The translations under genes were made by a program, and so were the position numbers. From assembly GCA_964387025.1 (NCBI GenBank), contig CAYLUZ010000001.1, forward strand, positions 372,001 to 436,000: a stretch of 64,000 nt of DNA. The letters are read 5' to 3'. Under the pieces are notes generated by a model that was not told the origin of the DNA, did no database searches, and saw only the letters and a list, made by a program, of their open reading frames with translations. The stretch's first letter is position 1; each line of letters opens with the position of its first letter. Origin of the DNA: PNON01 sp964387025 (GTDB lineage Bacteria > Chloroflexota > Anaerolineae > Anaerolineales > Anaerolineaceae). Positions 40,436-48,316 of this stretch are shown here, in pieces.

Positions 40436-42268
40436 TCAATTGTGAATAGGGTATTCCTGGAACCTGTAAGTAACTACACCAATTCTTATCAGATCTCCCT
40501 GAGTTAGGGTTACACCTTCGTCAGGAACAGGATTGTCATTTACCAGGGTTATTACACCCGGCACAGCGTTTGCTGCGAAATAACTTCCATTGTGGTCTGT
40601 CCAAATCAGTGTATGCCGGGGAGCAACTCCTTCAGCATTTAGCACCACATCTGCTATTTGCCTATCTGACCCGATGGTGAATTTTCTTTCACCTATGGGT
40701 ATATCATATCCCGGGGTTGACTCTGTGTCCCTATTGACCTGGATAAGGGAGACAGTTTTGTATTTTGGGAAAGGCTGAGACCTTGAAAACTTTTGATTCT
40801 CTTTTGCCTTGTCCTGTCGGATCTTGACCGGTTGAGATACCGGATCCTTTCTGGAACCAGGAGGTTGGGGTGTGTCTTTTGCCTGTGATCGGTTTCGCCA
40901 ATTCAGGAATAATACAGTGCTAAGAACACCTGCAGCAAAGATCAACCCCAACAGGATATAGATTCCTCCACCATTCCAAAAATCTGCCCAACGATTTATA
41001 GCAGGTAATATGATCACAATTTCTACCGGAACTTCCACGCTGCGATTGGTAAGACCTAATTCATCGGTGACCTCAACCTGGAGAAGGTGTTTCCCGTTTG
41101 TTTTAAACCCGATGAGATTCCATGTAAATCTATCGAATGAGGGTTGACTGGAAACAGCCGCGACTTCACCATCCACCAATAACCTGGATGAAGAAAGCAC
41201 CCTTTCGTATCCATCCGGATACTCCACCAGTATCTCCACCGACTGATCTGTAGGCGCAAGAAACTCTATCTGATCCTTGTTGGTAACTGTAGTGGAACGA
41301 ATGATCTGGCCGGGTAAGTTCACAAAAATAGGGTTAGGCGGCTGTATATTGATGTTGAATAATACGGGCAGGGAAGTAACGGTTTCATTACTCAGGCGAA
41401 CCTGACCCAGCAGGTTATGCTGTCCGGATTGGGTGAGGCTGGATTTGTATGTGACCTGGTAAATGGATCTCAGTGGTTCAATCAAGGAACTGATCGATGG
41501 CATTTCTTCGGTACCCGAAAAAGCGACGAACTGTCCACCAGTCTGGATGGCAAGCTGGCGAAGTTCTTCAGCCCTGGGATCGGTATACTGCGCTTTGGAT
41601 GTGATCATCCAAACGAATATTTTGGTTTTAGCCTGATTTGCCCGATCCACAACATCTTTTAACACTGGCCCAAGTTCGGTTTCGGGAAGAGGGGTGATAT
41701 ATAAGATCGCTTTACCAACAACAGAATCAGAAGTGTATCCAAGCGCAATATCCACGGCTTGTCCCAATAAATCCGGTGAGGGGACTGAATCTTTTAATAC
41801 GGGATCGTATGAAAGAAAAGCGGTCTGCCAGGATGTCACATCCTTCAGATGGATTTGGTGTAACCCGGAGTTAGTGATCAGGCTGAGGTCATCGATCGTA
41901 ATCTCCCGCTGCTGATCAGCCCAAAGGTTCAGGTACTCCACAAGGTACTGGAAGCGTGTGATCCCGAGCGTGTTGCGGTTGGCAAATGTAGGGGCTGCAT
42001 TGATGGCTACTGTGACCTGCAACCCAATCCGTTTTTCCTGTAGATCAGTGATAGTTGCAGCCTTCCCATCTTCCAGGATGGAGATACTATCTTTGGTTAA
42101 GCCATTAATGAATGTACCATCGGCTGCATGCAGATCAAGGCTGGTGACGTTATATGGAAAATTTGTCGTGTCAGGAGCAGACACAAAAACGGTTGAACCT
42201 TCCGCGGCAAATACCGCCCCTGGCACATTCAATATTAACACCAAGATGATTAGTACAATTTTTTTCAT
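40436..42268 (-). CDS. secreted VWA-like protein with TM segment and cytoplasmic FHA domain
   Basis: A 610-residue protein. A signal peptide (1-21) leads to an extracytoplasmic part with a von Willebrand A-like fold (GLQVTVAINAAPTFANRNTLGI, AILYITPLPETEL, IFVWMITSKAQY) and Ig-like strands. A membrane segment (ILLGLIFAAGVLSTVLFLNW, about residue 445) and a basic linker follow. The C-terminal FHA-like domain has GERKFTIGSDRQIADVVL, APRHTLIW and GDLIRIGVVTYRF. Compared with the usual FHA GR...SRxH pattern, Arg is Ser and Ser is Pro, so phospho-Thr binding is doubtful. It is directly downstream of a membrane-protein gene. Confidence 0.8.
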   Translation of the reverse strand: MKKIVLIILVLILNVPGAVFAAEGSTVFVSAPDTTNFPYNVTSLDLHAADGTFINGLTKDSISILEDGKAATITDLQEKRIGLQVTVAINAAPTFANRNTLGITRFQYLVEYLNLWADQQREITIDDLSLITNSGLHQIHLKDVTSWQTAFLSYDPVLKDSVPSPDLLGQAVDIALGYTSDSVVGKAILYITPLPETELGPVLKDVVDRANQAKTKIFVWMITSKAQYTDPRAEELRQLAIQTGGQFVAFSGTEEMPSISSLIEPLRSIYQVTYKSSLTQSGQHNLLGQVRLSNETVTSLPVLFNINIQPPNPIFVNLPGQIIRSTTVTNKDQIEFLAPTDQSVEILVEYPDGYERVLSSSRLLVDGEVAAVSSQPSFDRFTWNLIGFKTNGKHLLQVEVTDELGLTNRSVEVPVEIVIILPAINRWADFWNGGGIYILLGLIFAAGVLSTVLFLNWRNRSQAKDTPQPPGSRKDPVSQPVKIRQDKAKENQKFSRSQPFPKYKTVSLIQVNRDTESTPGYDIPIGERKFTIGSDRQIADVVLNAEGVAPRHTLIWTDHNGSYFAANAVPGVITLVNDNPVPDEGVTLTQGDLIRIGVVTYRFQEYPIHN

Positions 42269-43246
42269 TTATACCGATGGCGGTACCTCAGGTAATACTT
42301 CAACAGGTGCCAAAGGTTCTTCCGTCGTTTTTCCTGTCAAGCGCATGAATGTCAGGGTCCAGGTAGATTGGAGGTAGGCTGTTAATATGCCGCTGAACAA
42401 ATATAAAACAGGTAAATAAATACAACATAGCGACAGAGAGATGATCCCGGTGGTTTTTAAAGCATCCATAGAACCGGAGATCAGTGGAATGATGAGAGGC
42501 AGCATGGCCAGGAAGATGGGAATCGCTAATATAAAGTTGATGATCCCGCCACCAATACCGAGGATCAGGCTAATCAAGATCAACTGCCAGGGATTCTTTT
42601 TGACCACCTGCCAGCCTCTTTTTAATCCGGCGAATATTCCCGTTCCCTCAACAACTATGGCGATGATGGACTGTTCAAGAAGGATCGAAATTAACCAGAA
42701 AACCGGAACCAGTATGCAAATAAATGGTATCAGGCAAAGCATACCAACTCCTGCCGTGACCACACCCAGGAGAATTAAAGGCAGCATGAATGCCAGAAGA
42801 ACGATGACGACTGCCAAACCCGCAAGAAAATTGAACCAGAAAACTTTCCAGAAGTAATGCATGCTGTCGCGGAGCAATAAACCAAAAGGAATTTTATCGT
42901 CACTTTTGTCTGCCCGTTGTGTTCCGAGAATCAATCCCGTTTTACCAATCGTGGCAAGAACGGCAAAGAAGATTATCAACAGGATGATCACCAGGGCAAA
43001 AAGAACCCACCCCCACCATTGGACATTCTCTATAAAATGTTGAGCATTTTCGAGAAGGCGTGCCCATTCGGGAGGAAGATTGCCAAAACCAGATGAATTA
43101 CCCCCGTCAGAGATACTGCTATTTCCTCCTCCTCCGCCGCCACCCCCGCTGCCCTGTCCAAAACTGGCGAGAATTCCGAAAATCCAAAGAACTTTATGCT
43201 TCCAGATAACTTTCCAGGCTTTACTTAAAACCTCACCGTAATCCAT
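42269..43246 (-). CDS. polytopic membrane protein, paralogue 2
   Basis: A 325-residue protein with the same plan as the 367-residue product near 30 kb: an N-terminal block YGEVLSKAWKVIWKHKVLWIFGILASF, a Gly/Ser/Asn-rich loop, about six membrane segments and the cytoplasmic block GTGIFAGLKRGWQVVKKNP. Its stop is immediately followed by the start of the VWA/FHA gene, so the two are tightly linked. Function unknown; a membrane partner of the VWA/FHA protein is possible. Confidence 0.78.
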   Translation of the reverse strand: MDYGEVLSKAWKVIWKHKVLWIFGILASFGQGSGGGGGGGGNSSISDGGNSSGFGNLPPEWARLLENAQHFIENVQWWGWVLFALVIILLIIFFAVLATIGKTGLILGTQRADKSDDKIPFGLLLRDSMHYFWKVFWFNFLAGLAVVIVLLAFMLPLILLGVVTAGVGMLCLIPFICILVPVFWLISILLEQSIIAIVVEGTGIFAGLKRGWQVVKKNPWQLILISLILGIGGGIINFILAIPIFLAMLPLIIPLISGSMDALKTTGIISLSLCCIYLPVLYLFSGILTAYLQSTWTLTFMRLTGKTTEEPLAPVEVLPEVPPSV

Positions 43247-43261
43247 AGTTTCCTCGCTTTA

Positions 43262-44815
43262 TTATTCCCATTCGATGGTTGCAGGCGGTTTACTGGTTAC
43301 ATCATAAACCACACGATTAATACCCTTTACCTCGTTTACAATCCGGTTTGAAACTTTTGCCAACAGCTCATAAGGCAATTTGGTCCAACCGGCTGTCATA
43401 AAATCATCAGTCGATACTGCCCGCAGAACGACCGTCTCCTGATAAGTGCGCTGGTCGCCCATCACACCCACAGAGCGAACTGGCAGTAAAACAGCAAACG
43501 CCTGGGCGGCTGACAGGTCATCGCCACCAGACAGATTAAGCAGATCAGCGGACTGTAGTTCAGAAGTGAAAATATCATCAGCGTGCCGTAGAGTGTCCAG
43601 TCGCCCCTCAGTCAATTCGCCAAGGCAGCGAACTGCCAACCCGGGACCAGGGAATGGCTGCCGCCAGACTAATTCATGTGGTAATCCCAGGGCTTCACCC
43701 ACTTTGCGGACTTCATCTTTAAAAAGATAGCGCAAAGGTTCAATCAGCTTGAAATTTATCTCTTTTGGAAGTCCACCCACGTTATGATGGGTTTTAATGC
43801 GATCACCTTTGTTTCTCTCAGGAGCACTTGATTCGACTACGTCTGGATAGATCGTTCCCTGCACAAGAAACGGAGGAGAACCCAACTTGCGGGCGTGTTC
43901 TTCAAATTGACGGATGAAAGTCTCACCAATGATGCGGCGCTTCTGCTCAGGATCTGTGACACCTGATAATGCGGTCAAAAATAATTTCTGCGAATTCAGA
44001 GTTACAAGGTCCATTTGCAGGTTGTTATGAAATGCTTTTTCAACCTGTTCCTGCTCATTTAAACGCAGCATTCCGTGATTAATAAAAACTGCAGAAAGCT
44101 GATCACCAATCGCTTTACGTACCAGTGCAGTTGCAACACTTGAATCAACTCCACCACTCACAGCAGAGAGGACATTTTGGCTGCCTACCTGGTGGCGGAT
44201 ATTGTCGATACTGGTTTGGATGATAGACTCAGGAGTCCAATCGGTGACAGCCTGACAAATATTCAACACAAACCTGCGTAGAATTTCAAGACCATCCGGT
44301 GTATGCCTAACCTCAGGGTGAAATTGAACACCATAATACCCGCGGTGGTAGTCTCCCATCGCTGCAATCGGACTATTAGCTGAAGATGCGATCGCTGAGA
44401 AACCACGAGGTAATTCTTCAATTCGATCACCATGAGACATCCAAACCTGGTGTGATCCTTTTGGAAGCAGAGGATTGTTCATTTCTGTTTGAATGTCTGC
44501 ATGGCCATATTCACGCTGTGTACTTGAAGCGACCCTGCCACCCAGAGCATGTGTTAATGCCTGCATCCCATAGCAGATTCCAAGTACTGGCAGACCTGAA
44601 TCGATCACATATTGCGGCATCTGCGGGGCGTTCATCTCATAAACTGATGATGGGCCGCCAGACAAAATAAAACCTGCCGGTTGTAGCGATAATGCTTTCC
44701 CCGGTTCAGTATCCCATGGAAGCAATTCGCTATAAACCGACAGCTCCCGTACCCTACGAGCAATCAGTTGCGTATATTGAGATCCGAAATCCAAGATGAT
44801 TATTGCGTTTGACAT
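43262..44815 (-). CDS. guaA: GMP synthase (glutamine-hydrolysing)
   Basis: A 517-residue two-domain enzyme that aminates XMP to GMP. The N-terminal class I amidotransferase has LPVLGICYGMQALTHALGG (catalytic Cys) and GVQFHPEVRHTPDG (His, Glu). The synthetase has the PP-loop LSAVSGGVDSSVAT and the C-terminal dimerisation domain with RQPFPGPGLAVRCLG and the ending KPPATIEWE. Length is normal. It is the first gene of a run of four on the same strand, with the next gene 15 bp away. Confidence 0.97.
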   Translation of the reverse strand: MSNAIIILDFGSQYTQLIARRVRELSVYSELLPWDTEPGKALSLQPAGFILSGGPSSVYEMNAPQMPQYVIDSGLPVLGICYGMQALTHALGGRVASSTQREYGHADIQTEMNNPLLPKGSHQVWMSHGDRIEELPRGFSAIASSANSPIAAMGDYHRGYYGVQFHPEVRHTPDGLEILRRFVLNICQAVTDWTPESIIQTSIDNIRHQVGSQNVLSAVSGGVDSSVATALVRKAIGDQLSAVFINHGMLRLNEQEQVEKAFHNNLQMDLVTLNSQKLFLTALSGVTDPEQKRRIIGETFIRQFEEHARKLGSPPFLVQGTIYPDVVESSAPERNKGDRIKTHHNVGGLPKEINFKLIEPLRYLFKDEVRKVGEALGLPHELVWRQPFPGPGLAVRCLGELTEGRLDTLRHADDIFTSELQSADLLNLSGGDDLSAAQAFAVLLPVRSVGVMGDQRTYQETVVLRAVSTDDFMTAGWTKLPYELLAKVSNRIVNEVKGINRVVYDVTSKPPATIEWE

Positions 44816-44917
44816 GATAGGGATAGTATATCATTTCCAGCCAGAATCTTAATTCAATCCCGAGACTGGAAAGGGAAAATTTTTTTAAATGGATTAAGCT
44901 GGCCTGAAGTTAGAAAA

Positions 44918-46432
44918 CTAATTTGATTTGGATGGATTACCTGTTTGTTCATCCAGTTTTCGAGCGAACCATAACAGGTGGAAACCCCATCCACGAAGAT
45001 CAACAAATAATCCGTCGGAAATTAATTCTGAAGTTGGGCGGATGAAAGCATCCCCCTTTATCAGGTCGACAAGCCGCCAATTGGCACCATCCAGATCTTT
45101 CCATGGAAGGACCACCTTACCCTGAGCAGGTTGGTCAGAATAGTTGATAATTGCCAACAAGGTCTCATTGGGGCGATGCCAACTCCAACACAATAGCTGT
45201 TCATGACTTTGATTGTCTTCCCAACCATAGTGTAGACATCTTTTCCACTCACCAAGTTTTTGTAAAGGTGAAGATGACAGCCTGACTAAAAGGCTGTATA
45301 TATTTTTCCATTCGATCACTTCCGGTTCATCCATCCATCGGCGAAGGAAAACCGGTAGTTTTACTTTCCGACCTTCAAATTGGCCGAGATGAAAAAGTTT
45401 TGCTCCCGGAATAGTTGAAAGAATTATTGCGGCCGCAATCGCTTTGGGTGTATTAAACATGGTTGCGGCGCGTTGTTCGTCATGATTTTCGATAAACCTT
45501 AACATTTGCTGCTGTTTTTCTACTACGGCCTCCAGATACCGTTCTATGGATGGAGCTTTAGCAAAAACCAGCAGATCATATAAATCTTTATCGTAACAAA
45601 AATTAATTCCGGCTTGCGCCAACTCCAGTTGAGTTCCCCAATAAGCTTCAGCAATAAAATGGAAATCAGGATGGGTCTTATGAACTGAGGATACTACCTG
45701 ATCCCAAAATCCTTGTGAAAGTGGAGCAGATGCTTTTTCACCCCAATTCTGGCTAAAGATCTTATCGAGCATAAGCATAGCCATATCGCAACGTACCCCG
45801 TCACATTGGTGGGCGATATCTTCCAGTGTTTTTAATGCTGCATCTCGGTAATCGGGATGGAAGGCGTTCAATTGGGCAACATCCTGCCAGGCGGGGTAAT
45901 TCGGGTCTTTACCACAGGCTATCACTTCACCACGCGATTCGAAGTAAGAACCAGATGCCGTCAATAGTTCCTGAACAGATCCATGAATAAAGTATTCCGG
46001 GTGTTGAATCACCCAGGGGTGATCACGGGCGACATGATTCGGGACGAAATCCAGCATGATTAGAATACGGCGGGCAAGCAGTGCACGCCTGGCTGCAGCC
46101 AGTCCCTTTTTTCCTCCCAACCGTTCATCCACAACGTAGCGTTTAACACTATAGGCTGAACCCAAATTGTCATCTTCTTCAAAATCTGGCAAGGCATTGT
46201 AGAAATCCTGTTGGAGCATCTCATTGGCCGACGATATGCTTTTGCTCTCAGGACTGCGTTCCCAAACACCCATGAACCAGACGACATCGACACCCATTTT
46301 CTTGATTATTTCCCATTCCTGCGTGGGAACGTTTCCGAAGGTGATGTCGTAATCATATTTTTTACTAAGCTCATGCAACCAGACCCATGTGTTTATCTCA
46401 TAGATCACTGGATTATTTGGCCATTTTGCCAT
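44918..46432 (-). CDS. GH13 alpha-amylase family enzyme
   Basis: A 504-residue cytoplasmic protein (no signal peptide) with the (beta/alpha)8 barrel motifs: MLDFVPNHVA, GVRCDMAML (nucleophile Asp), FIAEAYWG (acid Glu) and FIENHDEQRAA (transition-state Asp). A small C-terminal beta domain follows. It resembles bacterial members acting on maltooligosaccharides or glucosyl compounds, but specificity cannot be set. ATG 46432 is chosen because AGGAGG precedes it; the frame could extend 7 codons upstream. Confidence 0.88.
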   Translation of the reverse strand: MAKWPNNPVIYEINTWVWLHELSKKYDYDITFGNVPTQEWEIIKKMGVDVVWFMGVWERSPESKSISSANEMLQQDFYNALPDFEEDDNLGSAYSVKRYVVDERLGGKKGLAAARRALLARRILIMLDFVPNHVARDHPWVIQHPEYFIHGSVQELLTASGSYFESRGEVIACGKDPNYPAWQDVAQLNAFHPDYRDAALKTLEDIAHQCDGVRCDMAMLMLDKIFSQNWGEKASAPLSQGFWDQVVSSVHKTHPDFHFIAEAYWGTQLELAQAGINFCYDKDLYDLLVFAKAPSIERYLEAVVEKQQQMLRFIENHDEQRAATMFNTPKAIAAAIILSTIPGAKLFHLGQFEGRKVKLPVFLRRWMDEPEVIEWKNIYSLLVRLSSSPLQKLGEWKRCLHYGWEDNQSHEQLLCWSWHRPNETLLAIINYSDQPAQGKVVLPWKDLDGANWRLVDLIKGDAFIRPTSELISDGLFVDLRGWGFHLLWFARKLDEQTGNPSKSN

Positions 46433-46597
46433 ATTTCCTCCTGAAACATCCATATCAATTTATAACCCTTCCCATATCCGAATACAATACCTGCATTAGA
46501 GGTAACGAGAAAGATCGGGATTGATCCATATATAGTACTCATTATACTTCCGTGTAACTTTTCGGGAAAATCAACGTATTATTATATGGAGGAAAAA

Positions 46598-46981
46598 ATG
46601 AAATCATTTTGGACTAGATTAATTGTAAATGCTGCTGCAATTGCAGTAACAGCCTGGCTATTGCCGGGGATTGCCATTGGCGGGAATAAATGGGTCACCA
46701 TTTTATTGGTTGCACTCATTTTCGGTATTGTAAATGCCGTAATTAAGCCGATCTTCTCATTTCTGACCTGTGGTCTGTATATTGTCACACTGGGATTATT
46801 CACCTTCATCGCAAATGCCCTGATGTTACTGGCCACAAGTTCGGTAGCTTCCTGGGTTGGATTACAATTCAAGGTGGATGGTTTTTGGACAGCACTGGTT
46901 GGTGCATTGATCATCAGCATTGTCAGTTTTGTGCTTTCCATGTTCGTGGGTGACCGAAAGCGCAATCAGAAATCGGACTAA
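46598..46981 (+). CDS. phage holin family 4 superfamily membrane protein
   Basis: A 127-residue protein with four membrane segments: WTRLIVNAAAIAVTAWLLPG, VTILLVALIFGIVNAVIKPI, SFLTCGLYIVTLGLFTFIANAL and FWTALVGALIISIVSFVL. The NAVIKPIF and LGLFTFIxNALML patterns define PF04020. Despite the name these are widespread chromosomal proteins of unknown role, not evidence of a prophage. Start follows GGAGGAAAAA; ATG 46586 lies too far upstream. A very strong terminator follows. Confidence 0.9.
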   Translation: MKSFWTRLIVNAAAIAVTAWLLPGIAIGGNKWVTILLVALIFGIVNAVIKPIFSFLTCGLYIVTLGLFTFIANALMLLATSSVASWVGLQFKVDGFWTALVGALIISIVSFVLSMFVGDRKRNQKSD

Positions 46982-47016
46982 GCCTAATAGTGTAACCAAG
47001 GATAAACAGGTCTAAA

Positions 47017-47050
47017 TACCAGCAGAAGGAATAGACTCCTTCTGCTGGTA
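47017..47050. terminator. bidirectional intrinsic terminator
   Basis: Perfect 14-bp stem TACCAGCAGAAGGA / TCCTTCTGCTGGTA with a 6-base loop, then a T-rich tract. Confidence 0.88.
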
Positions 47051-47089
47051 TATTCTTTTTGGAGATAAATTTAATTAGCTGGAAATTAG

Positions 47090-47410
47090 TTATTCGCCTT
47101 GAGGCAAAGCAATTCTAAAAGGGAATATTTCGGCCTGCATAACCCGGTTTATTATCACAGGGTCGTTCGCTGTAACTTGCCTCGCCGCATCCATATCCTT
47201 GGCCACGAAAATCACTATACCGAATGTCTTTTCATCTTCGGTGAGTGTACGGCCGGCAAGCAGGACAACTCCTTTTTTTTCAATTTCCTTAAGGTATTCA
47301 AAGTGGGCGGATACAGTTTTTTCTTCAAATTCTGTTGGTCCATCGGTGAGCATTCCGATACGGGTCGGGTTGAGAATGCAAATGAATTGCTGAAGATCCA
47401 TTTGTTTCAT
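47090..47410 (-). CDS. YciI-like protein
   Basis: A 106-residue protein of the YCII family: FICILNPTRIGMLTDGPTEFE, EKTVSAHFEYLKEIEKKGVVLLAGRTLTED and DPVIINRVMQAEIFPFRIAL. It has a ferredoxin-like fold with a conserved His often proposed as catalytic. The start ATG overlaps the rsgA stop (ATGA), so it is the last gene of the maf-PBP-rsgA operon. Confidence 0.85.
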   Translation of the reverse strand: MKQMDLQQFICILNPTRIGMLTDGPTEFEEKTVSAHFEYLKEIEKKGVVLLAGRTLTEDEKTFGIVIFVAKDMDAARQVTANDPVIINRVMQAEIFPFRIALPQGE

Positions 47411-48309
47411 TCTTCGTAGCGCAAACGCAAATACGAATCGTAGCGGGCTGGATGGATACTACCTTCAGTCACAGCCTTCCTGACTGCGCAGCCAGGTTCC
47501 ATTCGGTGAGTACAATCATTGAATTTGCAAAATTGAACTAGCGGGGCGATCTCGGGGAAGTAACCGTCCAATTCTTCCGGTTCCGTGTCCCACAATGCGA
47601 GTGCTTTGATTCCCGGGGTATCTACAACAAAGCCTTCATCAGGCAGACTGAACATTTCACGCACCACTGTAGTGTGACGACCCTTGCTGGTGGAGTCGCT
47701 CACTTCCCGGGCAGCTAATCCCAATCCAGGTTGGATCAAGTTAAGCAGGGTGGACTTTCCCACACCTGAAGGCCCGGTAAACGCATTCAGTTTTCCCATC
47801 AATCGACGCTTCAAGTCTTCAATGCTTGTTTCCATGATCTTGGAAGTAAATAGTACAGGATAACCGATACTTTTGTAGAACCCGAACTTTGACTCGGCCT
47901 CTTCAGGAGTTACCAGGTCCAACTTGTTGAAGACTATGACCACAGGAAGTTTTTGCTTTTCAGCAATTACCAGGTAGCGGTCCAACATACGCAGATGTGG
48001 TTCAGGGTTGGTACTGGCAAAAATAAGCACGATCTGCTCCACGTTGGCCAACAAGATCTGCCGGTACACCCCTTTCGGAGTGGGAGCAAGACGGGCGAGC
48101 ATACTGGTGCGTGGATGAATTGTTTCCACCATCCCCACACCTTCTGCATGAATGGAGACATCCACTTTGTCGCCAACAGCAATAATGTCGCCATCAAAGC
48201 GGTTACGTTTTAACTTCCCCCGCAACTGGCAGACGATCCTCCCAACTGATGTATGGACATGATAAAAACCGGATTGAGAGCGGATCACTACGCCATTTGT
48301 TATATCCAT
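47407..48309 (-). CDS. rsgA: ribosome small-subunit-dependent GTPase A
   Basis: A 300-residue circularly permuted GTPase that helps mature the 30S subunit. It has an N-terminal OB domain (VVIRSQSGFYHVHT), the G4 motif VVIFNKLDLV placed before the P-loop FTGPSGVGKSTLLN, G3 DTPGIKAL, and a C-terminal zinc site FCKFNDCTHRMEPGCAV. The permuted order is diagnostic. Seven bases separate it from the penicillin-binding protein gene. Confidence 0.96.
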   Translation of the reverse strand: MDITNGVVIRSQSGFYHVHTSVGRIVCQLRGKLKRNRFDGDIIAVGDKVDVSIHAEGVGMVETIHPRTSMLARLAPTPKGVYRQILLANVEQIVLIFASTNPEPHLRMLDRYLVIAEKQKLPVVIVFNKLDLVTPEEAESKFGFYKSIGYPVLFTSKIMETSIEDLKRRLMGKLNAFTGPSGVGKSTLLNLIQPGLGLAAREVSDSTSKGRHTTVVREMFSLPDEGFVVDTPGIKALALWDTEPEELDGYFPEIAPLVQFCKFNDCTHRMEPGCAVRKAVTEGSIHPARYDSYLRLRYEE

Positions 48310-48316
48310 GGGATCG

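Noticed and set aside
46598..46981. The holin-4 family protein as a sign of a prophage
   Set aside because: The family is common in bacterial chromosomes, and no capsid, tail, integrase or lysin gene is nearby.
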